Source: Neisseria brasiliensis
Lineage (GTDB): Bacteria > Pseudomonadota > Gammaproteobacteria > Burkholderiales > Neisseriaceae
Length of the DNA: 64,000 nt
Direction of reading: 5' to 3'
NCBI RefSeq assembly: GCF_009671065.1
Contig: NZ_CP046027.1
Coordinates: 1,302,001-1,366,000 of the forward strand
Numbering within the stretch: position 1 is the stretch's first letter; every line of letters begins with the position of its first letter. The notes under the pieces were generated by a model. It was not told the DNA's origin. It did no database searches and saw only the letters and a list, made by a program, of their open reading frames with translations. The translations under genes were made by a program, and so were the position numbers. Shown piece by piece: positions 46,420-56,462 of the stretch.

Positions 46420-47649
46420 TCAGATGTCCGGAAAATTAACGCGGCTGTAAAAGCTGCCGTTGATTTGGGTCATGTTGATGTGAAACATGCGGTATGCATG
46501 AAATAAGCTGCTGTCCGGTGGTGTCGGGTTTTTCCAAAAATCAGCCAGTTTACCTTGATAAGTCATGCCGTCGATGTCGTAGTGTGCCCTGCCCAATACC
46601 TTAACCGGCATATTATGAATCAAGGCGGATAAACCGCTGGTGCTGTTGATGGTCACCATGCCGATGCCGTGGCGCAGGAAAACCGGTAACGGCACATCAT
46701 GGACATAAATAATCCGCCCTTTCAATCGAGGATGCTTTTTGATAAAACACTTAATCACCCGGCCATAATCAATAAAGCCGCGATCCATCGGATGATGCTT
46801 GATGATCAGCGTCACATCATCAGGCGCATGCATGGAAAATGAAGCAAGAACATGCAATAAAAAGCTGCGTACCGTTGAAAAGTCGCAATGGATACGCACC
46901 TGACTGTCGTTGAAGACCTGTAGCGGCACCACAAAAAACTTACCGAATTTCCCTGCCTCGATTTGTTTGGCAAAGTTGGCATCTTCAATCCAGTAGTACA
47001 GCCGTTTAAATGTGGATAATGACCATAGCTTGGCGTAATGATCCAAATTTAAGGCACGATGGTGTATATAGTATGGGTATTTTTTACGGCGGCGGTTGGC
47101 TTCAATATAGTATCGGGCCGCATTTTGTGCCATGGGCTTAAAGCCACCGGGTACAGGGGCAGGATCTTGATATTCCTGGGTGGCCAATAGAGGAAATTGC
47201 GCATTAAAAAAACCGGCAGTACGCGGTAGCGGAGAAAAAGCATTGACACCTGATTTTTCTAAGGTAATAAAGAAAGGGCGGAAATAGCCTTCTTCAAAAG
47301 CCCAAAAATTCACACCGTATTGTTCGCTTACCTGACGTGCCTGCAGGTGATAAGGGCGGGTATCACCGAAGCAGACCACCGCCTGAATGCGGTATTCTTT
47401 GATGTAAGCCTCAAGATAAGCCGGGAAATCGTGATAGTTTCCCAGATAGGCATGGGTATGCTCGATGGTCTCGGGGTAGAAGTATTCATCACCGGCATTA
47501 AAGTTGAATTTGTGAACAGTTTTTCCATGGGTATCTGTCAGCCACGTTGCAAAATGCTGAAAAAAAGCCCCAACAGGCCCCTGCAGCAGCAAAATGCGTT
47601 CGGCAGTTGCCACCAGTTCATGAAGATAGCTTTTAAATAAATGGTTCAT
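46420..47649 (-). CDS. ctrF: Capsule lipid-linker Kdo transferase LipB/CtrF (KpsS family)
   Basis: LipB (CtrF) is the KpsS homologue of group 2 capsule systems; with LipA it builds the short beta-Kdo linker on lyso-phosphatidylglycerol that anchors the polymer. I start at MNHLFKSYLHELVATAERILLLQGP (47649), giving 409 residues; 21 more codons are open upstream and neither start has a strong ribosome site. Family motifs include AVVCFGDTRPYH, FWAFEEGYFRP and, near the C-terminus, MVTINSTSGLSALIHNMPVKVLG. It is the last gene of the galE-rfbBAC-lipAB run. Confidence 0.88.
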   Translation of the reverse strand: MNHLFKSYLHELVATAERILLLQGPVGAFFQHFATWLTDTHGKTVHKFNFNAGDEYFYPETIEHTHAYLGNYHDFPAYLEAYIKEYRIQAVVCFGDTRPYHLQARQVSEQYGVNFWAFEEGYFRPFFITLEKSGVNAFSPLPRTAGFFNAQFPLLATQEYQDPAPVPGGFKPMAQNAARYYIEANRRRKKYPYYIHHRALNLDHYAKLWSLSTFKRLYYWIEDANFAKQIEAGKFGKFFVVPLQVFNDSQVRIHCDFSTVRSFLLHVLASFSMHAPDDVTLIIKHHPMDRGFIDYGRVIKCFIKKHPRLKGRIIYVHDVPLPVFLRHGIGMVTINSTSGLSALIHNMPVKVLGRAHYDIDGMTYQGKLADFWKNPTPPDSSLFHAYRMFHINMTQINGSFYSRVNFPDI

Positions 47650-47818
47650 TAGGGTCGTGTACACATAGAAACTGGATAAAAATGGAATGTTGAGTTGTTG
47701 TAAGGTTTCCATTTTGTTTATGGCTATGCAGCTGATTGATAAGGATACGATGCATCAGCAGCCAGGTAAAGCACGCCGTTGTTAACAACATGGCATAGCC
47801 TGTGGCCGCTGTTGGCAT

Positions 47819-49867
47819 TTACCCGACTAAAGATCGATATAATTGTTTGATTTTACCGATTTGCTTGCTTAACCAGCTTTTATGTAGTCGGCTGTTGTTT
47901 TTTTGCAATGCTTTTTGCGTTTTCAATACGTCGATGGCGGTAGCGGCATCAATCATACGGCGGGTATCCGGGTGGACATAGCCCGGATAGTAGATTAAGG
48001 TGCCGGCGATAAGCTCCCACAGTTTCAAACGGCGTGTACGGCGGGCAATGGGTAAACGGTCTTCGGTCAAGCCCCAGCCTGCGTAAAACGGCAGCCCGTA
48101 GCACACCACTTTTTTGCCGCGCAACAAAGCTTCAAATCCGGTCAGCGAGGTCATGGTGTGTACTTCAGCGGCGTATTGCAGGCAGGTAAGAATATCGGCT
48201 TCGGGGGCGGTTTGATCGGCGTAGCATGTCATGTCTTGCGCGCTGATGTGGCCGACTCGGTTGCCGCTGACTACATCGGGATGCGGTTTGTAAATAATAT
48301 AGGCTTTAGGGTTGCTCTCGCGTACGGCGCGGAGCAAATCCAGATTGCGGTAAATTTCAGGCGAACCATGTCGGATGGAGGCATCGCCTTCCACCTGACC
48401 CGGCACCAGAATCACGGTTTGGCTGGTGTTGGGTGGGGTAAACACCTGATTGCCGACATTGTATTTGCTGATGTGGTGTTCAGTCAGGGTATGTTGCAGC
48501 ATGGAGGCCGTCTGAAAATCCTGTTCGCTGAAAGCTTGGTTTTGCAGGATATATTCCAAGCGTGACGGTGTTTCGGCATTGAAATAAATCCCCATATCGT
48601 CGGTGACCAAAGACAATGCCGGCACCAAGTTCGACCCCAAACCTACCGAGCGGATAAAACCGTCTTCCATCCGCAGCAACGGCAAACCGCGGCTTTGGGC
48701 AAAATCAATCACGGCCTGCTTGCCGTTTCCCCAAGCCAGCACACGTGCATCAGCTGTAAAATCAATGTTTTCCAGCTTTTTGACCGATTTCACAAATTTC
48801 AGACGGCATGAAGGCACATTGAAAAACGGCTTCATCACCGCCTGTTTCCACAGCGACATGCCCACACAATACAACTCGCCACGCAGCTTTTCATTCAAGC
48901 GGCGGGCGGCGGCCAGATAATCAATCACATCAAACAGCGTACCGGCCTTGCCCGTATTCGGATTCAGGTAGCGGCTGTATTGCAGGTAGGCCGCAGCAAA
49001 CAGCTGCAACAGCGAACGCGGCGCACGACGGCCTTCATCCATCAGCTTGGTAATATTGGGATGGTGGTCATCGCTCACACCCCAGCCGGCATACCACGGC
49101 AAACCAAACGTCACCAAAGGCTTGCCGCACAACAAGGCTTCAAAGCCCATTTGCGAGGTCACGCAATACACTTTGTCTACAGCTTGCAGCAGTGAAATCG
49201 GATTAATGTCTTCGGCCAATAAACGCACACGCGGCTGCTGTGCCAAATCAGTGAGATAACCTTGCTTCTTGCCGCTCAATACATCGGGATGGGTTTTGAC
49301 CCAGATTTCCGCATCAGGATTTTCGGCTAAGGCCGTCTGAAACATTTGGCGGAATGTGGCTTCATCTGCGCCGCCATATTGAATCGCCATATCGCCGAAG
49401 GTTTGATCAATCACCAAAACAATGTTTTTGCCGTCTGGAACGAGGCCGTCTGAAAAATCCGGTGCATGGTTATATTTAGACAAACGGTGCGTCAAAATCA
49501 AATCAATCGCCTGCTGCGCTTGGTCAAGCATTTCAGACGGCATATCGGCGGCTAAAACTAACTGCTCCAAACGCGATGGGCGGGTTGTGTCGTAATAGAT
49601 GCCGATATCGTCGTAAACCAGTGCAAACGGTGGATAACCGGCCACGCCTAAGCCCAGTGAGCGCAAAAAGCCGTCTTCCAATGCCACAAACGGCAAGCCA
49701 TGTGATTGTGCAAACGCGCGTGCTTGGTGGGTGGTTGGGCGTAAGCCCCAGCCGATGACCGTTTCCGCCTGTTGGCTGCTTTTTTGGATGGTGTACTCAG
49801 GCAGAAAGTCCGCAAGATTAGGAATCTTACGGATGCTGCGGGATGGAATGTAAGCGTTTTTTGCCAT
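47819..49867 (-). CDS. ctrE: Capsule lipid-linker Kdo transferase LipA/CtrE (KpsC family)
   Basis: LipA (CtrE) is the KpsC homologue, 682 residues, with two tandem transferase halves that extend the beta-Kdo linker. The duplication is visible: VALEDGFLRSLGLG and DDIGIYYDTTRPSRLEQLVL in the first half correspond to LRMEDGFIRSVGLG and DDMGIYFNAETPSRLEYIL in the second. Each half also has KTHPDVLSG/KPHPDVVSG and a GLPWYAGWG/GLPFYAGWG block. The gene carries several uptake sequences, unlike the sia genes. A gap of about 170 bases separates it from lipB. Confidence 0.92.
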   Translation of the reverse strand: MAKNAYIPSRSIRKIPNLADFLPEYTIQKSSQQAETVIGWGLRPTTHQARAFAQSHGLPFVALEDGFLRSLGLGVAGYPPFALVYDDIGIYYDTTRPSRLEQLVLAADMPSEMLDQAQQAIDLILTHRLSKYNHAPDFSDGLVPDGKNIVLVIDQTFGDMAIQYGGADEATFRQMFQTALAENPDAEIWVKTHPDVLSGKKQGYLTDLAQQPRVRLLAEDINPISLLQAVDKVYCVTSQMGFEALLCGKPLVTFGLPWYAGWGVSDDHHPNITKLMDEGRRAPRSLLQLFAAAYLQYSRYLNPNTGKAGTLFDVIDYLAAARRLNEKLRGELYCVGMSLWKQAVMKPFFNVPSCRLKFVKSVKKLENIDFTADARVLAWGNGKQAVIDFAQSRGLPLLRMEDGFIRSVGLGSNLVPALSLVTDDMGIYFNAETPSRLEYILQNQAFSEQDFQTASMLQHTLTEHHISKYNVGNQVFTPPNTSQTVILVPGQVEGDASIRHGSPEIYRNLDLLRAVRESNPKAYIIYKPHPDVVSGNRVGHISAQDMTCYADQTAPEADILTCLQYAAEVHTMTSLTGFEALLRGKKVVCYGLPFYAGWGLTEDRLPIARRTRRLKLWELIAGTLIYYPGYVHPDTRRMIDAATAIDVLKTQKALQKNNSRLHKSWLSKQIGKIKQLYRSLVG

Positions 49868-49991
49868 GGGATTTTCTTGGGAGAGCGGAAAGGGTCAGGC
49901 GGCTTCATCAGCCACAAAATAGTTGGAATACTTATTTTACCGAAAAAACAAAGGCGGGTGTCATCCCTGCCTTGATTCATGGTATTGTTGT

Positions 49992-50534
49992 TTAGAATGT
50001 GACCGCTTCGGCGAGTGCCTTACCTGCCAAATCTTTGGCCGATAGGCTTGGTTCGCCTGATAAAGGCCAGTCAATTCCGACTGTAGCATCATTCCAAATC
50101 AGGGAATGTTCCGCATTCGGGTTGTAATAGTCGGTGCACTTATAGACAAATTCCGCTTCATCGCTCAATACATAAAATCCATGGGCAAACCCTTCGGGCA
50201 CCCATAATTGGCGTTTGTTGTCTGCCGATAAAACCTCACCGACCCAGTGGCCGAAAGTAGGACTATCACGACGCATATCCACGGCAACATCAAAGACTTC
50301 GCCTGATACCACACGCACCAGCTTGCCTTGTGTATTTTCGGTTTGATAATGTAAACCGCGTAACACGCCTTGGCTGGATTTACTGTGGTTTTCCTGCACA
50401 AAAGTGCGTTCGGCCACATTTTGGCGGAACCATTCATCACGGAAGGTTTCCATAAAAAAACCGCGCTCGTCACCGAAGACTTTGGATTCGAGCAATTTGA
50501 CATCGGGAATACGGGTGTCGATGATATTCATCAT
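49992..50534 (-). CDS. rfbC: dTDP-4-dehydrorhamnose 3,5-epimerase
   Basis: RfbC/RmlC acts third in dTDP-L-rhamnose synthesis. The 180-residue cupin has the catalytic His in GVLRGLHYQ (about residue 63), the motif WVPEGFAHGFYVLSDEAEFVYK and the Tyr in YKCTDYYNP. It follows rfbA and rfbB. dTDP-rhamnose is not part of polysialic acid, so the cluster probably serves another glycan, as region D does in meningococci. Confidence 0.95.
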   Translation of the reverse strand: MMNIIDTRIPDVKLLESKVFGDERGFFMETFRDEWFRQNVAERTFVQENHSKSSQGVLRGLHYQTENTQGKLVRVVSGEVFDVAVDMRRDSPTFGHWVGEVLSADNKRQLWVPEGFAHGFYVLSDEAEFVYKCTDYYNPNAEHSLIWNDATVGIDWPLSGEPSLSAKDLAGKALAEAVTF

Positions 50535-50586
50535 GTTTTCCTAAAAAAGCGTTTCAGACGGCCTCAAAATTGGTAAAAGCAACCTC

Positions 50587-51462
50587 TTAATCTCTGCCAA
50601 CCAAGCGCAATAAATATTGGCCATATTCATTTTTACACATTGGCTTTGCCAAGTTTCTGATTTCTTCGCTGCTCAACCAGCCATTACGCCATGCGATTTC
50701 TTCCAAACAGGCGACTTGTAGGTTTTGAATGTTTTCAATGGTTTCGACAAACGAGGCTGCTTCCAACAGGCTGGCGTGTGTGCCGGTATCAAGCCATGCG
50801 AAACCGCGACCGAGCAATTGGACATTGAGCGAACCATCGTCCAAATACATTTGATTCAAGGTGGTAATTTCCAATTCGCCGCGTTCAGACGGCCTTACTT
50901 GCTTGGCAAACTCCACCACGCGATTATCGTAGAAATAGAGACCGGTGACCGCCCAATCGGATTTAGGTTGTTTCGGCTTTTCTTCAATCGACAGGGCTTT
51001 GAAATTCTCATCAAACTCAATCACACCGAAACGTTCGGGATCTTTCACTTGGTAGCCGAATACGGTAGCACCTTTGGTCTTCACGGAAGCGGCGGCTTCT
51101 TTCAGGGATTGGCTGAAATGCTGGCCATAGAAAATATTGTCGCCCAACACCAAACACACCGAATCACCGCCGATAAATTCTTCACCAATTAAAAAGGCTT
51201 GCGCCAAACCATCGGGGCTGGGTTGGATGGCGTAGGAAATTTGAATACCGAAATCGCTGCCATCACCCAGTAAGCGGCGGAAAGCATCGTTATCTTCCGG
51301 CGTGGTAATCACCAACACATCGCGGATACCGGCCAACATCAACACCGATAAGGGATAATAAATCATCGGTTTGTTGTACACCGGCAGTAATTGCTTTGAT
51401 ACGCCGCGGGTAATTGGATAAAGGCGTGTGCCGCTGCCGCCTGCGAGAATAATGCCTTTCAT
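50587..51462 (-). CDS. rfbA: Glucose-1-phosphate thymidylyltransferase
   Basis: RfbA/RmlA activates glucose-1-phosphate to dTDP-glucose. It is 291 residues with the nucleotide loop GGSGTRLYPITRGVSKQLLPVYNKPMIYYPL at the N-terminus, LVLGDNIFYG and WLDTGTHASLLEA. An in-frame uptake sequence lies within it. It is the middle gene of rfbBAC. Confidence 0.96.
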   Translation of the reverse strand: MKGIILAGGSGTRLYPITRGVSKQLLPVYNKPMIYYPLSVLMLAGIRDVLVITTPEDNDAFRRLLGDGSDFGIQISYAIQPSPDGLAQAFLIGEEFIGGDSVCLVLGDNIFYGQHFSQSLKEAAASVKTKGATVFGYQVKDPERFGVIEFDENFKALSIEEKPKQPKSDWAVTGLYFYDNRVVEFAKQVRPSERGELEITTLNQMYLDDGSLNVQLLGRGFAWLDTGTHASLLEAASFVETIENIQNLQVACLEEIAWRNGWLSSEEIRNLAKPMCKNEYGQYLLRLVGRD

Positions 51463-51486
51463 CAGTTTGCTTTCCTTGTGTAGTTT

Positions 51487-51512
51487 TTCAGACGGCCTTC
51501 ATGCCGTCTGAA
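51487..51512. terminator. Inverted DUS pair between rfbB and rfbA
   Basis: The arms ttcagacggc and gccgtctgaa flank a 6-nt loop. It may attenuate rather than stop transcription, since rfbA needs to be read from upstream or from its own promoter. Confidence 0.55.
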
Positions 51513-51526
51513 CGTATTCTTATTGT

Positions 51527-52588
51527 TTAATTGCCCAAACGCTCACGGTTGTAGCTCCCGTCTAACACACGCGACCACCAAGTTTGATTGTTTAAATACC
51601 ATTCCACTGTTTTGCGGATGCCGCTTTCAAAAGTTTCTTGCGGCTGCCAACCCAACTCACGGCCGATTTTTGCGGCATCAATCGCATAGCGCACATCGTG
51701 GCCGGGGCGGTCTTTGACATAGGTAATCAAATCTTCATAACGCGCCACGCCTTGCGGTTTGTTCGGCACCAATTCTTCCAGCAGGGCGCAAATCGTGCGC
51801 ACCACTTCAATATTGGCTTTTTCATTGTGGCCACCAATGTTGTAAGTTTCGCCGATTTCGCCTTCTGTGACCACTTGATACAGCGCACGCGCATGATCTT
51901 CAACAAACAGCCAATCGCGAATCTGCAAACCGTCGCCGTATACCGGCAGCGCTTTGCCATCAAGCGCATTCAGAATCATCAGTGGAATCAGTTTTTCAGG
52001 AAAATGATAAGGGCCGTAGTTATTAGAACAATTGGTCACAATGGTCGGCAGGCCGTAAGTACGCAGCCATGCGCGCACCAAATGGTCGCTGGAGGCTTTG
52101 GAAGCCGAATAAGGACTGGAAGGGGCGTAAGGCGTGGTTTCGGTAAACAAATCATCCGTGCCGTGCAAATCGCCATACACTTCATCAGTCGAAATATGAT
52201 GGAAACGGAAAGCCGCTTTTTTTTCAGACGGCATATCATGCCAATACGCGCGCGCCGCTTCCAAAAGCGTGTAAGTACCGACAATATTGGTTTCAATAAA
52301 TGCCGCTGGGCCATCAATACTGCGGTCAACATGGCTTTCTGCTGCCAAGTGCATCACCGCATCCGGCTGGTGTTCGGCAAACACACGATCCAGTGCCGCG
52401 CGGTCGCAAATATCGACTTGCTCAAACGCATAGCGCGGATGATTGGCCAAAGATTCCAGCGATTCCAAATTGCCCGCATACGTGAGCTTATCCACATTCA
52501 CCACCGCATCTTGCGTATCGTTGATGATATGGCGTACAACCGCCGAACCGATAAAACCGGCACCGCCGGTGACAAGGATTTTTTTCAT
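51527..52588 (-). CDS. rfbB: dTDP-glucose 4,6-dehydratase
   Basis: RfbB/RmlB is 353 residues, a short-chain dehydrogenase-type enzyme. It has the NAD loop VTGGAGFIGSAVVRHI, the motif STDEVYGDL and the catalytic YxxxK in SPYSASKASSDHL. It makes dTDP-4-keto-6-deoxyglucose for rfbC. It is separated from galE by an uptake-sequence hairpin. Confidence 0.96.
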   Translation of the reverse strand: MKKILVTGGAGFIGSAVVRHIINDTQDAVVNVDKLTYAGNLESLESLANHPRYAFEQVDICDRAALDRVFAEHQPDAVMHLAAESHVDRSIDGPAAFIETNIVGTYTLLEAARAYWHDMPSEKKAAFRFHHISTDEVYGDLHGTDDLFTETTPYAPSSPYSASKASSDHLVRAWLRTYGLPTIVTNCSNNYGPYHFPEKLIPLMILNALDGKALPVYGDGLQIRDWLFVEDHARALYQVVTEGEIGETYNIGGHNEKANIEVVRTICALLEELVPNKPQGVARYEDLITYVKDRPGHDVRYAIDAAKIGRELGWQPQETFESGIRKTVEWYLNNQTWWSRVLDGSYNRERLGN

Positions 52589-52644
52589 GATGAATATTGA
52601 TCGCTAAAATGATAAGGTAAATTTTACTATAAATAGCAAACAAA

Positions 52645-52670
52645 AGGCCGTCTGAAACTTCAGACGGCCT
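52645..52670. terminator. Inverted DUS pair between galE and rfbB
   Basis: The sequence aggccgtctgaaacttcagacggcct is nearly loopless. Confidence 0.7.
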
Positions 52671-52684
52671 CTCAATTGAATGGC

Positions 52685-53704
52685 TTAATCATCATAACCA
52701 TTCGGATTATTACTCACCCAGCGCCATGAGTCTTCCATCATTTGGGTTAAATCACGCTGGGTTTGCCAGCCGATTTGCGCCTTCGTGTAGGAAGGGTCGG
52801 CATAGAAACACGCCAAATCACCGGCACGGCGCGGTTTGATTTCAAATGGAATGGTTAAACCCGAAGCCGCTTCAAATGCGCGGATGATTTCCAATACTGA
52901 AGAAGCGCGGCCGGAACCTAAGTTCAACAAATGTGTGCCTGCTACATTGCTTTTTGCCTGCATAGCGGCGACATGGCCTTCAGCCAAGTCCATCACATGA
53001 ATATAGTCGCGCATACCCGTGCCATCAGGAGTAGGGTAGTCATCACCGAATACCGCTAATTGCGGTAATTTACCTGCCGCTACTTGGCAGATATAAGGCA
53101 ACAGATTATTCGGGATGCCATTTGGCTGCTCGCCAATCAAACCGCTTTCATGCGCGCCAATCGGATTGAAATAACGCAGTAAAATCACGCTCCAGCGCGG
53201 GTCGGCTTTTTGAATATCGGTGAGAATGCGCTCCACCATCGATTTCGATGTGCCATAAGGGCTGGTGGTGTCGCCCGGTGGCATATCCTCGGTATAAGGC
53301 ACTTTGCCCGGATCGCCATAAACCGTCGCCGAAGAACTGAACACAATGCTAAACACGCCCGCACGCGCCATTTCTTCCGCCAACACCAAGCTGCCGGAAA
53401 CATTATTATCATAATATTTCATCGGCTCGGCCACACTTTCACCCACCGCTTTCAAGCCGGCAAAATGAATCACCGAATCAATCCGATTTTCCGCAAAAAT
53501 ACGGCGCAAAATCTCACGATCGCGGATATCGCCTTGATAAAACGGAATCTCTTGGCCGGTAATCGTTTTCAAGCGTGGCAGGATATTGATGCTGGAATTG
53601 CATAGGTTATCCAAAATCACGACTTGATGGCCGCTTTTCAGCAAAGAAACAGCGGTATGCGAGCCGATAAAACCGGTGCCGCCGGTAACGAGAATTTTTT
53701 TCAT
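52685..53704 (-). CDS. galE: UDP-glucose 4-epimerase
   Basis: GalE interconverts UDP-Glc and UDP-Gal, needed for LOS and some capsules. It is 339 residues with the NAD loop VTGGTGFIGSHTAVSLL, SSSATVYG and catalytic Tyr/Lys in TSPYGTSKSMVER. Its place at the edge of the capsule cluster, next to rfbBAC and the ctrG-like gene, is the meningococcal region D arrangement. It is divergent from the ctrG-like gene. Confidence 0.96.
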   Translation of the reverse strand: MKKILVTGGTGFIGSHTAVSLLKSGHQVVILDNLCNSSINILPRLKTITGQEIPFYQGDIRDREILRRIFAENRIDSVIHFAGLKAVGESVAEPMKYYDNNVSGSLVLAEEMARAGVFSIVFSSSATVYGDPGKVPYTEDMPPGDTTSPYGTSKSMVERILTDIQKADPRWSVILLRYFNPIGAHESGLIGEQPNGIPNNLLPYICQVAAGKLPQLAVFGDDYPTPDGTGMRDYIHVMDLAEGHVAAMQAKSNVAGTHLLNLGSGRASSVLEIIRAFEAASGLTIPFEIKPRRAGDLACFYADPSYTKAQIGWQTQRDLTQMMEDSWRWVSNNPNGYDD

Positions 53705-53880
53705 AGAATAAAATACTAAAAATACTTTGATAGATTGATAATAATGGTTGTAAAATCTTAATGAAATAATTATCCCTGAAGTAGCAGTAGATTTCTTCAG
53801 ATTTTTTTGGTTAAGTATATTTGATATCTAAGGTAAAATACTATAATTTTATTCATATGGTGTAGAATTAAGGGAAAATA
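53705..53880. promoter_or_regulatory. AT-rich divergent promoter region between galE and the ctrG-like gene
   Basis: The 176 bases are strongly AT-rich and contain no uptake sequence. They mark the edge where base composition drops from the rfb genes into region A. A ribosome site (aaggga) precedes the GTG at 53881. Confidence 0.5.
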
Positions 53881-54858
53881 GTGAAAAAAGTATTACTAAT
53901 TGCCAGTTATGACTCGTTCCTTAACTCGGGCTATGCTGTTGCAAAAGAGATAAAAGATGCTCAAATTGATATTTATATCCACAAAAGTCGAGAAAACATT
54001 CTTTCAAATCGACAGTTATTAGAATCAGGGATAGATAAAGACCAAGCAATTTTTTTTCATATTGATGATTACTTTATTAAGAATATGCATCAATATTATG
54101 ACGCAGTAATTTTATCGGTTGGAAATGGGTTGTTAAAAAGGTTCTTTAAGCAGAATGCGCAATTAGATATTGCTTCAAGGCCATTGATTATTACCTTGTT
54201 TCCAGGTGTAGTATTCGGTGATCAGGCAAGTATTCTATCTCGTATGGGGGCTGATATTGTTTTATATAATAATAAGCATGATTTTAGAATTGCAGAGGAA
54301 TATAAGAAACAATATAAATTAAGTTGTCAAAATATACTTTATGGTTATCCAATTTTTCGCCACGCATCAAAAGGTCGTCATGGAGAGAAAATTTACTTTA
54401 TTGACCAAGTTAAAATCCCATTTAAAAAAGAAGAAAGAATTTATACATTAAAAAAATTGATTGCCTTGGCTGAAAAATACCCTGAGAAAGAATTTACTAT
54501 TTTGCTAAGGGTTGCAGATAAAGATATTACTGTGCATCAGGATAAACATTCGTATATAGAGCTGGCAAAGCAGTTTCAGTTGCCGAGTAATTTGACAATA
54601 GAGCGAAAAAGTACCGCGCAAGCCTTCCAAGAAATGGGGTATTGTTTATCTTATTCATCTACTATGCTTTTTGAAGCTGAATGTAAGGGTATCCCTGTTG
54701 GTGTTGTTGCAGACTTAGGCTTTTCTAAATCCTATGCAAATCAGCATTTTTTAGGTAGTGGGGTTTTAGTTTATCAGGCTGCGCCGTAAAACTTCGCCGT
54801 TCACGGCGGAGATATAAGGCGCGGACTGCGTAGCAGTCCTAAAACCGTTGATATTCAG

Positions 54859-55275
54859 TTAATCAGGCGTTTTCTGCTGTTCAATATACTGCCGAATAAT
54901 CGTAATCGGCGCACCACCACAGCTACCTGCAAAATAAGACGGCGACCACAACGCACCGCCCCATAATTTTTGTTTGATGCTTGGATAATTTTTCTGTCTA
55001 ATCATGCGGCTAGATACACCTTTCAAGCTGTTCACCAGTTTTGAAATAGACACTTTGGGCGGATAGTTCACAAGTAAATGAACATGGTCATCTTCGCCGT
55101 CAAATTCCACCAGTTGCGCTTCAAAATCGGTGCAGACGCTCTCAAAAATACCGCGCATATCGTCCAAAATTTCTTTTGTGAACACTTTTCGGCGATATTT
55201 TGCGACAAATACCAAATGTACATGAAGATTAAAAACAACGTGCCGACCACGTCTTAAATCAGTTTCTTTTTCCAT
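54859..55275 (-). CDS. tnpA: IS200/IS605 Y1 transposase TnpA
   Basis: The 138-residue single-strand transposase is complete. It has the HUH motif HVHLLVNYPP at about residue 63 and the catalytic tyrosine in IIRQYIEQQ near the C-terminus (about residue 130). The N-terminal LHVHLVFVAKYRRKVF is typical. It is divergent from tnpB with 44 bases between their start codons. It is predicted active. Confidence 0.93.
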   Translation of the reverse strand: MEKETDLRRGRHVVFNLHVHLVFVAKYRRKVFTKEILDDMRGIFESVCTDFEAQLVEFDGEDDHVHLLVNYPPKVSISKLVNSLKGVSSRMIRQKNYPSIKQKLWGGALWSPSYFAGSCGGAPITIIRQYIEQQKTPD

Positions 55276-55319
55276 AGACCAAGTGTAAAATTGCTAAAAA
55301 TTCCATTATCCATGAAATC

Positions 55320-56462
55320 ATGTTAATACTCAAAACATTCAAATTTGAACTGATGCCAAACGGCGAGCAAATCCGCAAAATGAAACAATTTTGCGGTTGT
55401 TCGCGTTTCGTATTCAATCGTGCTTTGGCGTATCAAAACGAACAATATCAACAAGATAATTCGTTCAAATTTAGCTACACCAAAATCGCAAATTTGCTGC
55501 CTGAATGGAAACGAGAATTAGACTGGCTAAAAGACTGCCACAGCCAAGTTTTGCAGCAAAGTTTGAAAGACTTGGAAAGCGCATTCAAAAACTTCTTTGC
55601 CAAACGCGCAGATTTCCCCAAATTCAAACGCAAAGGCGAAAAAGACAGTTTCCGCTTTCCGCAAGGCTGTAAATTGGAGCAGCAAAATAATCGTATCTAT
55701 TTGCCCAAAATCGGTTGGGTGCGCTATCGCAACAGCCGACACGTTTCAGGCAGCCTGAAAAACGTAACCGTATCGCAAAAATGCGGTAAATGGTTTGTAT
55801 CTATGCAAACCGAAACCGAGCAGGAAATCGCGCAGCCAAACGGTGGCGAAACTGGGATTGATATGGGTGTTGCCAAATTTGCAACATTGTCCAATGGTCA
55901 GTTTTTTGAGCCAATCAACGCATTCAAAACGTTGAAAGGCAAACTAGCAAAACTGCAAAAACAGTTCAAACACAAAACCAAATTCAGCAAAAACTGGCAG
56001 AAACTGAAAGCAAAAATCAGCCGTTTGCACCACAAAATCAGCAATATCCGTAAAAACTACCTGCACCAAATCAGCAGCGCAATCAGCCAAAACCACGCGA
56101 TTGTGTATGTGGAAGATTTGCAGGTGGCGAATATGTCCAAATCCGCTAAAGGCAACGCCGTGCAGCATGGAAAAAACGTTGCTGCCAAATCAAGCTTAAA
56201 CCGTGCGATTTTAGACCAGTCTTGGTTTGAGTTTCGCCGTCAGTTGGACTATAAGCTGTTGTGGCGCGGTGGGCATTTGGTGGCTGTTCCGCCACAAAAT
56301 ACCAGTCGTTGTTGCCCAGCTTGCGGACATACTGCCAAAGATAACCGTCAAACACAGGCAAACTTTGAATGTGTGCAATGTGGCTATCAAAACAATGCGG
56401 ATATTGTGGGTGCAATCAATGTGTTAAAGCGCGGTCAAGAGATTTTGGCAGCGCAAAAGTAA
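55320..56462 (+). CDS. tnpB: RNA-guided nuclease TnpB of the IS200/IS605 element
   Basis: The 380-residue protein has the TnpB order: N-terminal helix-turn-helix (MLILKTFKFELMPNGEQIRKM), then the split RuvC domain. The acidic residues look intact: D in GIDMGVAKFATLSNG (about residue 181), E in VYVEDLQVANM (about 263) and D in NNADIVGAINV (about 361). The four-cysteine zinc finger is CCPACGHTAKD...CVQCGYQ. TnpB proteins are omega-RNA-guided endonucleases and ancestors of Cas12. The gene contains the palindrome tttcaggcagcctgaaa, which matches DUS dialects of other Neisseriaceae. Confidence 0.92.
   Translation: MLILKTFKFELMPNGEQIRKMKQFCGCSRFVFNRALAYQNEQYQQDNSFKFSYTKIANLLPEWKRELDWLKDCHSQVLQQSLKDLESAFKNFFAKRADFPKFKRKGEKDSFRFPQGCKLEQQNNRIYLPKIGWVRYRNSRHVSGSLKNVTVSQKCGKWFVSMQTETEQEIAQPNGGETGIDMGVAKFATLSNGQFFEPINAFKTLKGKLAKLQKQFKHKTKFSKNWQKLKAKISRLHHKISNIRKNYLHQISSAISQNHAIVYVEDLQVANMSKSAKGNAVQHGKNVAAKSSLNRAILDQSWFEFRRQLDYKLLWRGGHLVAVPPQNTSRCCPACGHTAKDNRQTQANFECVQCGYQNNADIVGAINVLKRGQEILAAQK

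Noticed and set aside
47633..47818. Small open frame between lipA and lipB (61 codons, minus strand)
   Set aside because: The ATG touches the lipA stop, but the second half merely reads the 5' end of lipB in another frame. It may be leader sequence; I cannot support a protein.
51638..52600. Plus-strand open frame of 320 codons opposite rfbB
   Set aside because: It is a codon-bias shadow of rfbB without start signals or homology.
55527..56415. Minus-strand open frames opposite tnpB
   Set aside because: They are shadows of the intact tnpB gene.
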